Source: Symbiodinium natans
Lineage: Eukaryota > Sar > Dinophyceae > Suessiales > Symbiodiniaceae
Assembly: GCA_905221605.1 (NCBI GenBank)
Contig: CAJNDS010000520.1
Coordinates: forward strand, 1 to 64,000
DNA: 64,000 bases
Direction of reading: 5' to 3'
Positions 45,149 through 53,425 of the stretch are shown here, in pieces. The notes under the pieces were generated by a model, which made no database searches, was not told the DNA's origin, and was given only the letters and a program-made list of their open reading frames with translations. The number at the start of each line of letters is the position of its first letter. Positions within the stretch are counted from its first letter, which is position 1. The position numbers and the translations under genes were made by a program.

Positions 45149-46585
45149 TCAATCAAAAACTTTCAAACCGAGGTCACGTATCTCAAGTATCTGTTCTGAA
45201 AGCATCGTGATATAAATTTGGTCAGGCATTTCGTTCGCAGGAATAGCAGAACCTGCCGGTTTCACTTTAATAACCATCTGTTGCCCAGCACGTAGATTAA
45301 GACCTGAATACGAGCTGTCAATTACCTTCTCGAAATTAAAACCGAAGATAAACTGTCTGTCTCTATATTGGATAAAATCAACGGCGAGACTATGTTGATG
45401 AAATAGGGGAAGGTTTAACGCTTTCCGTAAATGATAAAAGCATTGTGTTAATGAATTACAAGGGTATTCAGGGAATAGTTGAGAACCGATTTGAATTTGC
45501 CACTCTAAATCTTTATTAACATCATAAATACCTTCTTCCGAGGCGTTGTGTTGCTGATGAGGATGATAAAAACGGCAAAATTCTTTATCAACATATTCAT
45601 AACCTAATGAAGGGTCGCCAGATTTGTAAAATGTAATGAAGGATGCTACAAGTTTGGAAACGGAACGAATAACAGGAACACTTATACTACTTAAACCAGC
45701 TACGCTTTGTGATTGTGTGATGTATGTTGTATAAGTAATGGGTAGTCCCTTTCCTTCTAAAAGATGTTTGACATATTCATTATTTAAATTATTGTCTAAA
45801 GCCGAGACATCACAGGCACAAAAAACGTTTTCCAAATGAAAGTCTATGCTTGTGTTAGTAGCATTACCAGCAGGTAAGGCAACATCAGCGGTAAATTTTT
45901 CACGAAGGTTTTGAGCAATTCCACCATCAGCTTCATCATAGTCATCAGGGTTAATCACGCAGTCTGTCGTGGCATTTACTAATTCAAGTTCAATTGTTAG
46001 GTTGCCCATATATTTCAGAGGAAGATACTTAAATTGAGAAAATAAACCCGCTAATGGTTTAAAACCACAAATCATTTCTTCTTTGAAACCAGGACAAGTC
46101 GTTGAATTAACATCATAGTCTAAACGAGTTCCAACTTCATTATTTAAACTTTTCACTTCGTCATCATATCTATATCCGAAACTTTCGTTTGCTTCGTCTT
46201 TTCGTGCTCCTTGCGACATCATTTTTGAGAACATATGATGGACGCGGTTGTAGTTATCAAAATCTTCTACCACTTGGCTTCCGGCAATAATTCTGATACG
46301 TCTGAAAAAAGAATACGCGGGTGATAATGGACGGAGTTTTCTGTTTAATGTTGTGTCATTGTTTTTAACTGTAAAGAATATACGAACCGATTGAGGGTCT
46401 AACCAAGTATTATCTTCACCATTAAGTGAAATTTTAATAACTCTTGCCCCACTCTGCGGGGTATATATATTTCCACCACTCGGGTAAAATCTGACACTTC
46501 GTTTTGATTGCACATAACTTGAACCTTTGTTTAATTTAAATGAGAGGTTGTCAATGAGAATATCTTCGGGTGAGAACGTCTCCAT
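45149..46585 (-). CDS. likely major capsid protein (double jelly-roll)
   Basis: 478 residues, within the range of Polinton/PLV major capsid proteins. The N-terminal region resembles the first beta-strands of PLV capsid proteins: GARVIKISLNGEDNTWLDP, then RIFFTVKNND, LRPLSPAYSFFRRIRI and an I-x-G-S-Q-V-V-E-D segment. The rest is strand-rich with short loops and few cysteines, and there is no enzymatic motif. Its size and its place between fibre, lipase and penton genes support the call; a structure-based search would be decisive. ATG at 46585 lies 36 bases downstream of the previous gene on the same strand. Confidence 0.78.
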   Translation of the reverse strand: METFSPEDILIDNLSFKLNKGSSYVQSKRSVRFYPSGGNIYTPQSGARVIKISLNGEDNTWLDPQSVRIFFTVKNNDTTLNRKLRPLSPAYSFFRRIRIIAGSQVVEDFDNYNRVHHMFSKMMSQGARKDEANESFGYRYDDEVKSLNNEVGTRLDYDVNSTTCPGFKEEMICGFKPLAGLFSQFKYLPLKYMGNLTIELELVNATTDCVINPDDYDEADGGIAQNLREKFTADVALPAGNATNTSIDFHLENVFCACDVSALDNNLNNEYVKHLLEGKGLPITYTTYITQSQSVAGLSSISVPVIRSVSKLVASFITFYKSGDPSLGYEYVDKEFCRFYHPHQQHNASEEGIYDVNKDLEWQIQIGSQLFPEYPCNSLTQCFYHLRKALNLPLFHQHSLAVDFIQYRDRQFIFGFNFEKVIDSSYSGLNLRAGQQMVIKVKPAGSAIPANEMPDQIYITMLSEQILEIRDLGLKVFD

Positions 46586-46620
46586 ATTTATATACTCAAA
46601 AGTAGAAATTATTTTTATAA

Positions 46621-46812
46621 TTAACCAAATAAATTAAACTTAAACTTAATATTTTCTTGTTTCTTGCCTTTCTGCTTAACTTCTTTTACTATACTATTTC
46701 CTTCATCATCATCTACTATTTTCCGTATTTCTTCATAAGCATTTTGTTTAAACTTCTTCTCCTTCGGTTTCTTTTCCATTGGTTCATAAGCGGTTGCTTT
46801 TGGATGAAACAT
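46621..46812 (-). CDS. small lysine-rich protein in the capsid cluster
   Basis: 63 residues, about one third Lys/Glu, starting ATG at 46812 and ending in KFKFNLFG. No domain is recognised. It is transcribed with the MCP and lipase genes and has tight spacing (21 bases from the lipase stop, 35 bases to the MCP start). A virion-internal DNA-binding role is possible from its charge, but this is conjecture. Confidence 0.65.
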   Translation of the reverse strand: MFHPKATAYEPMEKKPKEKKFKQNAYEEIRKIVDDDEGNSIVKEVKQKGKKQENIKFKFNLFG

Positions 46813-46833
46813 TATTAATATTAATTAGATTAA

Positions 46834-47502
46834 TTAATCAAACTGCTCCAAAAATTCTTCTCGTGTTATGGGTAAATTACCTACCTTATTATGAACGTTA
46901 GCAATATCAGCATAACTATGATTTTGTAAAGGGTCGCGTAGCACGCGAGCCTCTGGCGAGGCGTCTAATGTTCCCTTATTTAATGTTATACTACCTTTAT
47001 CAAAAGCACTAACGGGGTCACCTGCTTTTCTTATTCTTAAGTTAGTCCCTACATCTTCTGGCGACTGACTTGAAACAAAAGGAGACCCATAACTGCGACT
47101 TCTGAATATATTACCATAGTCGTTATTCACTTGCTGACTTACCGCCGAACCTAAACTATGACTAATAATATCAGTAATACCTGTAAGTTTTTTACCATCA
47201 ACCTCTATAGTTCCATCTTTTATAAACTTATCTACATCTTTGTATCTTTTGGTGTTTCTTGTCTGAAAAAGTGGTAATTTTAGGTCGTCATAAACATCTC
47301 TTCCACTTTTGGTTCCTGCTATATATAAGATACTACCATTTTGATAAATTCCATCGGGGTTTTCATATGCTAATTTTAAACCTTGGGTGTCTGTTAGAAA
47401 CGACCAATTTCCAGCTAATTCTTCGCTTACTTCATCATTAATTTTATTTCTTGTAATAGGTGGTTCATATATTATTCCTTCAGTTCTTTTATGTTTATGC
47501 AT
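46834..47502 (-). CDS. class-3 lipase-like alpha/beta hydrolase
   Basis: 222 residues. The nucleophile elbow is S-H-S116-L-G-S, the strand before it is ITDII, and candidate triad partners are Asp162 in AGDPV and His195 in QNHSY. An IAGTKSGRDVYDDL segment (61-74) matches the F-R-G-T...D oxyanion-hole region of fungal class-3 lipases. No signal peptide is seen. The gene lies in the structural cluster and is divergent from the penton gene across a 40-base spacer, so it is probably expressed late and may be virion-associated, acting on host membrane lipids. The role in infection is inferred. Confidence 0.82.
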   Translation of the reverse strand: MHKHKRTEGIIYEPPITRNKINDEVSEELAGNWSFLTDTQGLKLAYENPDGIYQNGSILYIAGTKSGRDVYDDLKLPLFQTRNTKRYKDVDKFIKDGTIEVDGKKLTGITDIISHSLGSAVSQQVNNDYGNIFRSRSYGSPFVSSQSPEDVGTNLRIRKAGDPVSAFDKGSITLNKGTLDASPEARVLRDPLQNHSYADIANVHNKVGNLPITREEFLEQFD

Positions 47503-47542
47503 TATAAAATAGTTTATAAATTATTTTATCACCTAATTAATA
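47503..47542. promoter_or_regulatory. bidirectional promoter region, lipase/penton
   Basis: The 40-base spacer between divergent starts is almost pure A/T and contains TATAAA-like sequence on both strands (ATAAAATAG...AATTATTTTAT, an imperfect inverted repeat). It must serve the minus-strand lipase-MCP group and the plus-strand penton gene. Confidence 0.55.
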
Positions 47543-48379
47543 ATGCTCAAGTTCAAAAAGGTATATATTGATAGTCATTATAAAGTAAGTGGCGCTCCAT
47601 CCAATTTTACTATTGATTTACCTGAAACGGTTCAACTAGAGGAAAATATGCTATGCCAAATACACGAGGTAAGCATTCCCCACTCGTGGTATTCAATCAA
47701 CAGCACCAACAATAACTTATATTTTAGACATCAGGTTATACCGCCAGGGGTTATAGTGGGCATAACTTATCGTAAAGTAACAATTCCAGAAGGCAACTAT
47801 ACAGCGGTGGATTTAGCGCAAACGCTAGAGATTGCTTTAAATCTTTTAGTAGATACGGGGGATAGACCCAACACTTATTCAATAAGTTACAACACTTCAA
47901 CCAACAAATATACATTTAGTTCCAATTATGCTACTGCTATTTTTGTTGTTCTAACTGATGGAGAAATAGCACCATTAGCGGGTAGTTTTAGTGACCCCGT
48001 TGATGTTAATAATTTAAGTTCAATCAATCGAGTAATAGGTAATACAACCCCTGCCACTGACGCTTATACTAATGTCGCGCCGTATGTTACTAATTTTATT
48101 GATTTAGTCCCTTTCAAGAATTTATACTTACATTGTAACGAAATAAGCAACTACAACCAATTAACAGTGGCGGGCAATTCATCAATAATTAAGAAAGTCC
48201 CCGTGAATGTCGCTTATTTAGGGGTCATTAACGATAATGAGTTAAGCACCGTTGATTATATAGATGTATCAGGTAAGATGTTACGCCGATTGAATTTTAG
48301 ACTAACTGACCACCTTAACCAAATTATTAATTTGAACGGGGTGGATATTTCATTTACACTAACATTTTTTAGGGGATAA
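47543..48379 (+). CDS. likely minor capsid (penton) protein, single jelly-roll
   Basis: 278 residues. The N-terminal FKKVYIDSHYKVSGAPSNF, followed by a strand ending LPETVQL and then EVSIPHSWYSIN with NNLYF, is the typical opening of PLV and virophage penton proteins (an I-D-S-x-R/H-x-x-S-G start and an I-P-x-x-W-Y-x-I-N segment). The remainder is beta-rich. It should occupy the five-fold vertices of the capsid built by the MCP. The location opposite the lipase-MCP-fibre group fits. The assignment rests on pattern memory rather than a search. Confidence 0.8.
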   Translation: MLKFKKVYIDSHYKVSGAPSNFTIDLPETVQLEENMLCQIHEVSIPHSWYSINSTNNNLYFRHQVIPPGVIVGITYRKVTIPEGNYTAVDLAQTLEIALNLLVDTGDRPNTYSISYNTSTNKYTFSSNYATAIFVVLTDGEIAPLAGSFSDPVDVNNLSSINRVIGNTTPATDAYTNVAPYVTNFIDLVPFKNLYLHCNEISNYNQLTVAGNSSIIKKVPVNVAYLGVINDNELSTVDYIDVSGKMLRRLNFRLTDHLNQIINLNGVDISFTLTFFRG

Positions 48380-48419
48380 TAAATATCTAATTAGAAAAAT
48401 ATATATACTACATTAAATA

Positions 48420-49004
48420 ATGAGTAATGAAGAGGTTGATGAGGTTAAAAATGAAGAAGCGCCCGAACCAGTAGCAAATGAAATTATTGAAACAACCCAC
48501 GAAGAACAGCCAACTGAACAAATCAAAGCAACCACTGAAGAACAACCCAAAGAAGAACCGAAAGAAGAAACAAAGCCAAAAGCAAAAGCAACGCCGAAGA
48601 AACTAGCGAGAACAGTTAAAGTTATTGAGCTGGTTGAATGTAGTGCCTGTAATAAAAAGATGTTGCCAAAAAGTTTAAAAAACACACACCCTCATTATTG
48701 TAAGGGTCAACCGACTGAAACATTACCTGTAAATAAGCAGAAGGCAAGTTATGGGTCAAAGGTTGAACAAAAGTTAAGAAAAGAAATTGAAGAAGAGATG
48801 AAGAAGAAGTATGAGGTGAAGAATGTTCCAATTGTTCCAAGCGTTGAAAAACAAGTGGAACAAGAAAAGCCTGTAAGAATGAAAGAGGTAGTGAGACAAC
48901 CAACCGCAACAGAATTACTACAACAGTCCTATAATGAAATGAAAAGGTTAAGGCAACAAGAAAAACAAGAAAAGATTAATAAATTTAGAGTAAGTATGTT
49001 TTAA
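48420..49004 (+). CDS. Glu/Lys-rich protein with a central zinc module
   Basis: 194 residues. The N-terminal 65 residues are low complexity (E, K, P, T), the centre has VECSACNKKM...SLKNTHPHYC, a C-x2-C...H-x-x-C type site, and the C-terminal 90 residues are charged and helical (KLRKEIEEEMKKKYE and RLRQQEKQEK). No family is recognised. It follows the penton gene by 40 bases and precedes a hairpin spacer. The zinc module resembles those of the nuclease at 41843 and the protein at 51333. Confidence 0.75.
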   Translation: MSNEEVDEVKNEEAPEPVANEIIETTHEEQPTEQIKATTEEQPKEEPKEETKPKAKATPKKLARTVKVIELVECSACNKKMLPKSLKNTHPHYCKGQPTETLPVNKQKASYGSKVEQKLRKEIEEEMKKKYEVKNVPIVPSVEKQVEQEKPVRMKEVVRQPTATELLQQSYNEMKRLRQQEKQEKINKFRVSMF

Positions 49005-49010
49005 TTTTTG

Positions 49011-49043
49011 TTAATATTAATTTTTTATCTAAATTAATATTAA
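49011..49043. terminator. 13-bp perfect hairpin between two genes
   Basis: Arms TTAATATTAATTT and AAATTAATATTAA flank a 7-base loop, in the 43-base gap between genes ending at 49004 and starting at 49048. It is one of several intergenic palindromes built on TTAATATTAA. Confidence 0.6.
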
Positions 49044-49047
49044 TAGT

Positions 49048-49368
49048 ATGAGCATTTGGAAGAGTAAACCGGAGATGAGGCGTATGCCGATGGTTAGTCA
49101 GACATATGATATTGATGATACATTCGGCGTTGCGTCACGTAGAAAATACCTTCAAGACATGAAGATGAGAATTGAAGAAGCAGAGAACAGAGGTAAGAAT
49201 GTAGCATTAAGGAATGATTGGGTTAAGCATCAAAAGAAGAGTTTATATCAGGGAGAACTAGATGATATTAACAGACAGTTAGAAAGACCGATGATGCCAG
49301 TAAGAACAAAGGAGGAACTAGAAAAGAGACAAAAAGAATTAAAAAATATAATGGCGGAAATAATCTAA
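49048..49368 (+). CDS. small charged helical protein, unknown function
   Basis: 106 residues from ATG at 49048, rich in Arg, Lys, Glu and Met. Residues 30-60 and 70-105 look helical, ending EELEKRQKELKNIMAEII, a likely coiled coil. No motif is recognised. It is followed after 10 bases by the next gene, so the two probably share a transcript. Confidence 0.7.
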   Translation: MSIWKSKPEMRRMPMVSQTYDIDDTFGVASRRKYLQDMKMRIEEAENRGKNVALRNDWVKHQKKSLYQGELDDINRQLERPMMPVRTKEELEKRQKELKNIMAEII

Positions 49369-49378
49369 TTTGTATTAT

Positions 49379-50428
49379 ATGATTAAAACATTAAAATCAG
49401 AATTAAGACTGAGACCAACCTACGATGAAATGATAGGAATGATAAATGAACAGGGGGATGAAAACCGCCCATCAATTGAAAAAGTCATTGATAGAAGAGC
49501 TACATTATTTAGAAACAATCAATTTGGAAGTCAGTTTGATAATGTTGATTTTCTAGGATTGAAAAAGCAAGAAGAAAACAAAGTAAAGGAAGAATTAAGA
49601 CAAACTCAATTGAGACAAACGGCAATGGCAACTGGTTCCTCAATGGGTGTTTTAAGTTATGGAGGTAGAACGCCAGTAGGTGCTTACAATGCCGACGGAT
49701 TTGAAACGCCAGAAAGTGATGAATACAAGATGTCGCTAGAACAAATTAACAGAGTAAGAACCGAACTGGAAACGCATCAACAACGTCAGAGAGGTGCCCA
49801 ACAAGCATCATCATCAACAGTTAGAAGTGATTTAGATGAAGCACATAGTCAATCTTTACCAGCAGGTGTTACTGTTCATTCAATTGCAACAGATGAGGAA
49901 CAAGAAGAAGAGATGCCACCTTTAGAAACACCGACTGAAGTTGCAGAAGAAGGGGAAGAAGAGGAAGATTTTGAAGATGATGATGAAACACAAGTTCCCC
50001 CACAATCTAGAAAACATAAGGAAATGATAGACTATAATGAAAATATAGATAGATGGAAAAACAAAGATGTTTCAGTAGATGATATACTATATCAATTGCA
50101 TTTAAGAGGAATACACCTAACACAAGAACAAGAAGAGGAGATGGACAAACTAAAAATAAAAGGCAAGGGTAAAACACCAACGAAAAAGGATTATTTACTA
50201 AATTATGTTGAAAGACTAATTCAAACGGGTAAGTGGGCGGACGAAGTCAATGACCAACTTTTACGAAGCAGAATGGAAGAATGGTCGCAGATGAAGAAAG
50301 GAAAAGGTAAAGGAGTAATCCGAAAGGCGTTTGAAAGTGCAGGAAGTGCTTTATTAGATGCTGGAAAACAGGTAGCAAAAGATGCTGTAATAGCAGGTGC
50401 TCAAAATGCAATAATGAGTTTGTTATAA
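49379..50428 (+). CDS. acidic virion-type protein with hydrophobic C-terminal helix, unknown function
   Basis: 349 residues from the ATG at 49379; an upstream in-frame TTG at 49370 is not used in this call. The N-terminus has LRLRPTYDEM, a motif repeated in the next gene. The middle (about 165-205) is strongly acidic (EEGEEEEDFEDDDE). The last 40 residues form an Ala/Gly-rich amphipathic segment after a basic stretch (KKGKGKGVIRKAFESAGSAL, then VAKDAVIAGAQ), the kind of sequence found in membrane-active minor virion proteins. No homologue is recognised. Position among structural genes suggests a virion or assembly role. Confidence 0.75.
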   Translation: MIKTLKSELRLRPTYDEMIGMINEQGDENRPSIEKVIDRRATLFRNNQFGSQFDNVDFLGLKKQEENKVKEELRQTQLRQTAMATGSSMGVLSYGGRTPVGAYNADGFETPESDEYKMSLEQINRVRTELETHQQRQRGAQQASSSTVRSDLDEAHSQSLPAGVTVHSIATDEEQEEEMPPLETPTEVAEEGEEEEDFEDDDETQVPPQSRKHKEMIDYNENIDRWKNKDVSVDDILYQLHLRGIHLTQEQEEEMDKLKIKGKGKTPTKKDYLLNYVERLIQTGKWADEVNDQLLRSRMEEWSQMKKGKGKGVIRKAFESAGSALLDAGKQVAKDAVIAGAQNAIMSLL

Positions 50429-50461
50429 GTTATAATAATATCAATATAATTATAGCTGTAA

Positions 50462-51241
50462 ATGTTAAGGTTAAAACCAACATATGAAGAAATGTTAAGG
50501 GAAGCAAAAACACGAAGATTAAGAATATTACCAGAAAGGGAAAGAAGAACACAACAAGGAATTTTATTAGAGGAGGTAGATTTCGATGACTTTGATTTAA
50601 ACAAATACGATAAGAAGACGATAATAATGAATGAGAACCCACAAAAGGGAACCCAAACCGATATATTTGATAAAATGTTTTCAATTGAAACAAGCGAGAG
50701 CATGAAGTCAGTAGACGAAGAAGCTATGGAAAGCCAAGAAGAACAGGAAACAACCCAAGATAAGCAACAACCAGAACAAGAAGAACCTGAAAGAGAAAGG
50801 GGGAAATCAATGATGAGACGGATATATGATAATCTTTTTGGTCATGATGAATTTCAAGAGGAACGAGAAGAATTGCTAAATAGGAGAACACAAAGAGAAG
50901 CAGGAGAAGAAGAACAAACAGAACAAACAGAACAAATGGAGGAAGAAGAAGGAGATGATTTACCAATGAATGTTAAGAAATCGTATGAGCCTTCGTCATC
51001 ATCATCAAACTCATCAAGTAGAAGTGTATTATTACCTATTGAAGAAGAAGCATTAAGTGAACATATACAATCTTCAGCACCTATATCAGTTCAAAGTTCT
51101 GTTCGTAGTGACAGGACTATTGAATATATTGAAGAAAGCCCAATAGTAAGTGTTGTAAGTTCAAGGCGTTCACAGGAAACAATAGAATATATAAGAAGCA
51201 GGAGCAGTTCTAATAAGAGCAGAACATCAAGAAGTCAATAA
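50462..51241 (+). CDS. acidic/Ser-rich protein sharing the LRL(K/R)PTY motif
   Basis: 259 residues. It opens MLRLKPTYEEMLREAK, close to the opening of the preceding gene, so the two may be diverged paralogs or use the same docking site. Residues 80-165 are Glu/Gln-rich, and the C-terminal 100 residues are Ser/Arg-rich with two near repeats (RTIEYIEESPIVSVVSS and ETIEYIRSRSSS). The protein is probably largely disordered. It ends 22 bases before a 50-nt inverted repeat. Confidence 0.72.
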   Translation: MLRLKPTYEEMLREAKTRRLRILPERERRTQQGILLEEVDFDDFDLNKYDKKTIIMNENPQKGTQTDIFDKMFSIETSESMKSVDEEAMESQEEQETTQDKQQPEQEEPERERGKSMMRRIYDNLFGHDEFQEEREELLNRRTQREAGEEEQTEQTEQMEEEEGDDLPMNVKKSYEPSSSSSNSSSRSVLLPIEEEALSEHIQSSAPISVQSSVRSDRTIEYIEESPIVSVVSSRRSQETIEYIRSRSSSNKSRTSRSQ

Positions 51242-51262
51242 AACTGTTTTGAATATAATGAC

Positions 51263-51312
51263 ATATTTCTTTAAGGCACTTTAATTAAAATTAAAGTGAC
51301 TTAAAGAAATAT
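51263..51312. promoter_or_regulatory. 50-nt inverted repeat (24-bp arms)
   Basis: Left arm ATATTTCTTTAAG continuing to GCACTTTAATT, 2-base centre, right arm AATTAAAGTG then ACTTAAAGAAATAT; the arms differ at one position. It lies between the stop at 51241 and the start at 51333. It contains CTTAAAGAAA, similar to the motif found upstream of the last three genes. It may be a terminator, promoter or origin. Confidence 0.65.
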
Positions 51313-51332
51313 TCATATTTTTAAATAAGATA

Positions 51333-51716
51333 ATGACTAACTATTTAGTTACAGAAGATGGACGAGTGTCAAGGATTAGTGACGATTTATTTGACATGAT
51401 GTGGAGGGCGTTAGACGATGATAAATTAGCGCTAACTGATACCGAAAGTATAACAAGTGATGATGTAAGGAAGGCGAAGAAAAAAGAACATAATGACGTT
51501 CACAATAAGAAGAATAAAGACAGTGGTTACTTTAGTAGGTATTTTAAAGAAAATGATAGAACTTATGTTTGTGAACGATGTGGATGTTCAATTAGGAGTA
51601 TCACGAATAAGTCAAGACACTATAAAACGGAGAAGTGTAAACGTTTATCTGAAGAGAGAAAACAGGACGAATTAGGTAATAAAATCATTGACAAGGTTTT
51701 AGGGATTAAAGCATGA
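51333..51716 (+). CDS. small protein with C-terminal zinc module, unknown function
   Basis: 127 residues. The N-terminal half is acidic, and the C-terminal half has YVCERCGCSIRSITNKSRHY followed by KTEKC, a C-x2-C...H-x4-C zinc site like those of the proteins at 41843 and 48420. It could be a transcription regulator or a nuclease accessory; no family is recognised. It precedes the integrase by 33 bases that contain a TAATATTAA palindrome. Confidence 0.72.
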   Translation: MTNYLVTEDGRVSRISDDLFDMMWRALDDDKLALTDTESITSDDVRKAKKKEHNDVHNKKNKDSGYFSRYFKENDRTYVCERCGCSIRSITNKSRHYKTEKCKRLSEERKQDELGNKIIDKVLGIKA

Positions 51717-51749
51717 GTAATATTAATTAATTTCTAGTTAATATTAATC

Positions 51750-52682
51750 ATGAGTAAAGAAGAGGTTTTAAACCGTTTATACTATGATTTGGAAACAGGT
51801 TTCGGTAGTGCAAAGAGTTTATATGATGATGCAAGAAAAGAGGGTTTGGTTGTGACATTGCAGGAGGTTAAAGATTGGGTTAAGAAACAATCAATTAATC
51901 AAAGAAGAGGATACAAGAACTATAATAGTTATTCTCCACCTTATGCTCGTGCTGTGTTTTCTGCTGATATAATGGATGTGATTAGTTTGATGAAAGACAC
52001 TGATACTTTTAAGGAAGATTATAAAAGATACGCTTTAGTTTGTATTGATAACTTTAGCAAGAAGGCACATGTTGTAGCAATGGAAAATAGAGACGGTGAA
52101 ACAGTGTATGATGCATTTATGGAATGTTTTAAAGTATTAGGTTATCCAGAGAGTGTTTATAGTGATGATGATGGAGCATTCAAATATAAGAAATTTCAGG
52201 ATTTTTTGAAAGGGGAAGGGATAGAGCATATTGTAACTTTGACACATGCTAACGTGGCAGAGAGATTTATTAGAACTATTAAGAAGATGATAGGTGACAG
52301 AGCACTTGTGACTAAAGGAGCATGGACAATATTATTAAAACCTGCCTTGGATAAGTATAACAAAAAGATGAAGCATTCAACAACTGAAATGACCCCGAAT
52401 GAAGCACATAAAGATGACAACCATGTAACAGTAAAAGCAAATTCAGTATTGAAGGAGAAGTATATGAGAAAATACCCACAGATTAAAGAAGGTGACAAGG
52501 TCAAAATCTATGTTAAGGGTAAAGGTAATTTTACCAGTAGAAAGCAAACAAGGAGCCAATGGAGCGACAGGTCATATGAGGTCAAGGAGGTAGGACGAGA
52601 CGGATTATTAAATAAATATTATATATTGGATGGGTTGAGTAAAAAATACAACCGCCATGAAATTTTATTAATTAATGAATAA
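51750..52682 (+). CDS. int: retroviral-type (RVE) integrase
   Basis: 310 residues. It catalyses insertion of the linear genome into host DNA. The RNase H-like core runs from about 65 to 215 with D73 (FSADIMDV), D139 (VYSDDDGAF) and E171 (ANVAERFIRTIKK), the DDE triad with shorter D-E spacing than in retroviruses. The N-terminal 50 residues (LETGFGSAKSLYDDAR) form the helical domain seen in Polinton/PLV integrases, here without an HHCC site. Residues 245-305 (KIKEGDKVKIYVKG-type strand, YILDGLSKKYNRHEILLI) match the C-terminal DNA-binding beta-barrel. It is complete and apparently functional, consistent with the fresh-looking terminal repeats. Confidence 0.93.
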   Translation: MSKEEVLNRLYYDLETGFGSAKSLYDDARKEGLVVTLQEVKDWVKKQSINQRRGYKNYNSYSPPYARAVFSADIMDVISLMKDTDTFKEDYKRYALVCIDNFSKKAHVVAMENRDGETVYDAFMECFKVLGYPESVYSDDDGAFKYKKFQDFLKGEGIEHIVTLTHANVAERFIRTIKKMIGDRALVTKGAWTILLKPALDKYNKKMKHSTTEMTPNEAHKDDNHVTVKANSVLKEKYMRKYPQIKEGDKVKIYVKGKGNFTSRKQTRSQWSDRSYEVKEVGRDGLLNKYYILDGLSKKYNRHEILLINE

Positions 52683-52683
52683 A

Positions 52684-52720
52684 TACTTAAAAACACTTAA
52701 AGAAAAGAGAGCTTAATAAT
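52684..52720 (+). promoter_or_regulatory. ACTTAAAGA promoter-like motif, copy 1
   Basis: ACTTAAAAACACTTAAAGAAAAGAGAG lies 10-45 bases before the ATG at 52728. A close relative stands at the same distance before the next two genes, so it is probably a core promoter element. Confidence 0.6.
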
Positions 52721-52727
52721 ATAGAAG

Positions 52728-53333
52728 ATGGAAACATTTAATTTTAATTTTCAATGTAAATATTGTATGAATTATAAAAGAAGAAGGCAGGAAATTTTCA
52801 ATGAAGTATTTGATGAAAACATTACTAATAATATTTTATCTTTTACAACTTGTATATTCTGTCATAACATGTATGAGTATGAAAAAGAATATAAAGGTTA
52901 TATGTCAATAAACTGTTATGAAAGAATAGAACATAGACAAGTTCATTGTATACTAAAACATTTTGACAATGGATACAATAAGCTAACAAATTTGAAAGAT
53001 AAGAAGAATTATTTGAAAAATATTATAGATAAATCAAAAACTAATTTAAAACCATTGTTAAAAAAGTTCGTGAATGAGACAAGGAACATAAAAATGATTG
53101 ATGAATATAAAATGTTTTGGTTGTTGGATTATAATATTTATTATTTACATGATAAATGGGATTTTTACGGAGAGACTTACAACTATAGAAATAAAATTGA
53201 AGAACCAATATATTTTATCATGATTGCGATTTTGTTCATATGTTGTCAGTCACAAGTAGGTCTCTACAAAAACTATTTTAATTTTAAGGGTATATATGAT
53301 TATTTAAGTGATATATTTGAAGAAGAAGACTAA
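52728..53333 (+). CDS. zinc-motif protein of the paralogous pair, copy 1
   Basis: 201 residues, rich in Tyr, Asn, Lys and Ile. The N-terminus has C-K-Y-C and C-I-F-C about 35 residues apart, with NITNNILSFTTC between them. The following gene has the same arrangement, so they are tandem paralogs. The rest is helical and lysine-rich with a hydrophobic stretch near residues 163-175. No named family is recognised. It has its own promoter-like motif. Confidence 0.72.
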   Translation: METFNFNFQCKYCMNYKRRRQEIFNEVFDENITNNILSFTTCIFCHNMYEYEKEYKGYMSINCYERIEHRQVHCILKHFDNGYNKLTNLKDKKNYLKNIIDKSKTNLKPLLKKFVNETRNIKMIDEYKMFWLLDYNIYYLHDKWDFYGETYNYRNKIEEPIYFIMIAILFICCQSQVGLYKNYFNFKGIYDYLSDIFEEED

Positions 53334-53377
53334 CTATAATATTAATATAAATAAATATTAATATGATGGTTATTTTA

Positions 53378-53412
53378 ACTTAAAAACACTTAAAGACAAA
53401 AAGCCATAATAT
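53378..53412 (+). promoter_or_regulatory. ACTTAAAGA promoter-like motif, copy 2
   Basis: ACTTAAAAACACTTAAAGAC then AAAAAGCC, ending about 20 bases before the ATG at 53426. It shares about 20 consecutive bases with copy 1. Confidence 0.6.
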
Positions 53413-53425
53413 ATTAAGTGAAATA

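Noticed and set aside
49370-49378. TTG start three codons before the ATG of the gene at 49379
   Set aside because: A eukaryote-type start is expected, and the ATG gives a normal spacing from the previous gene.
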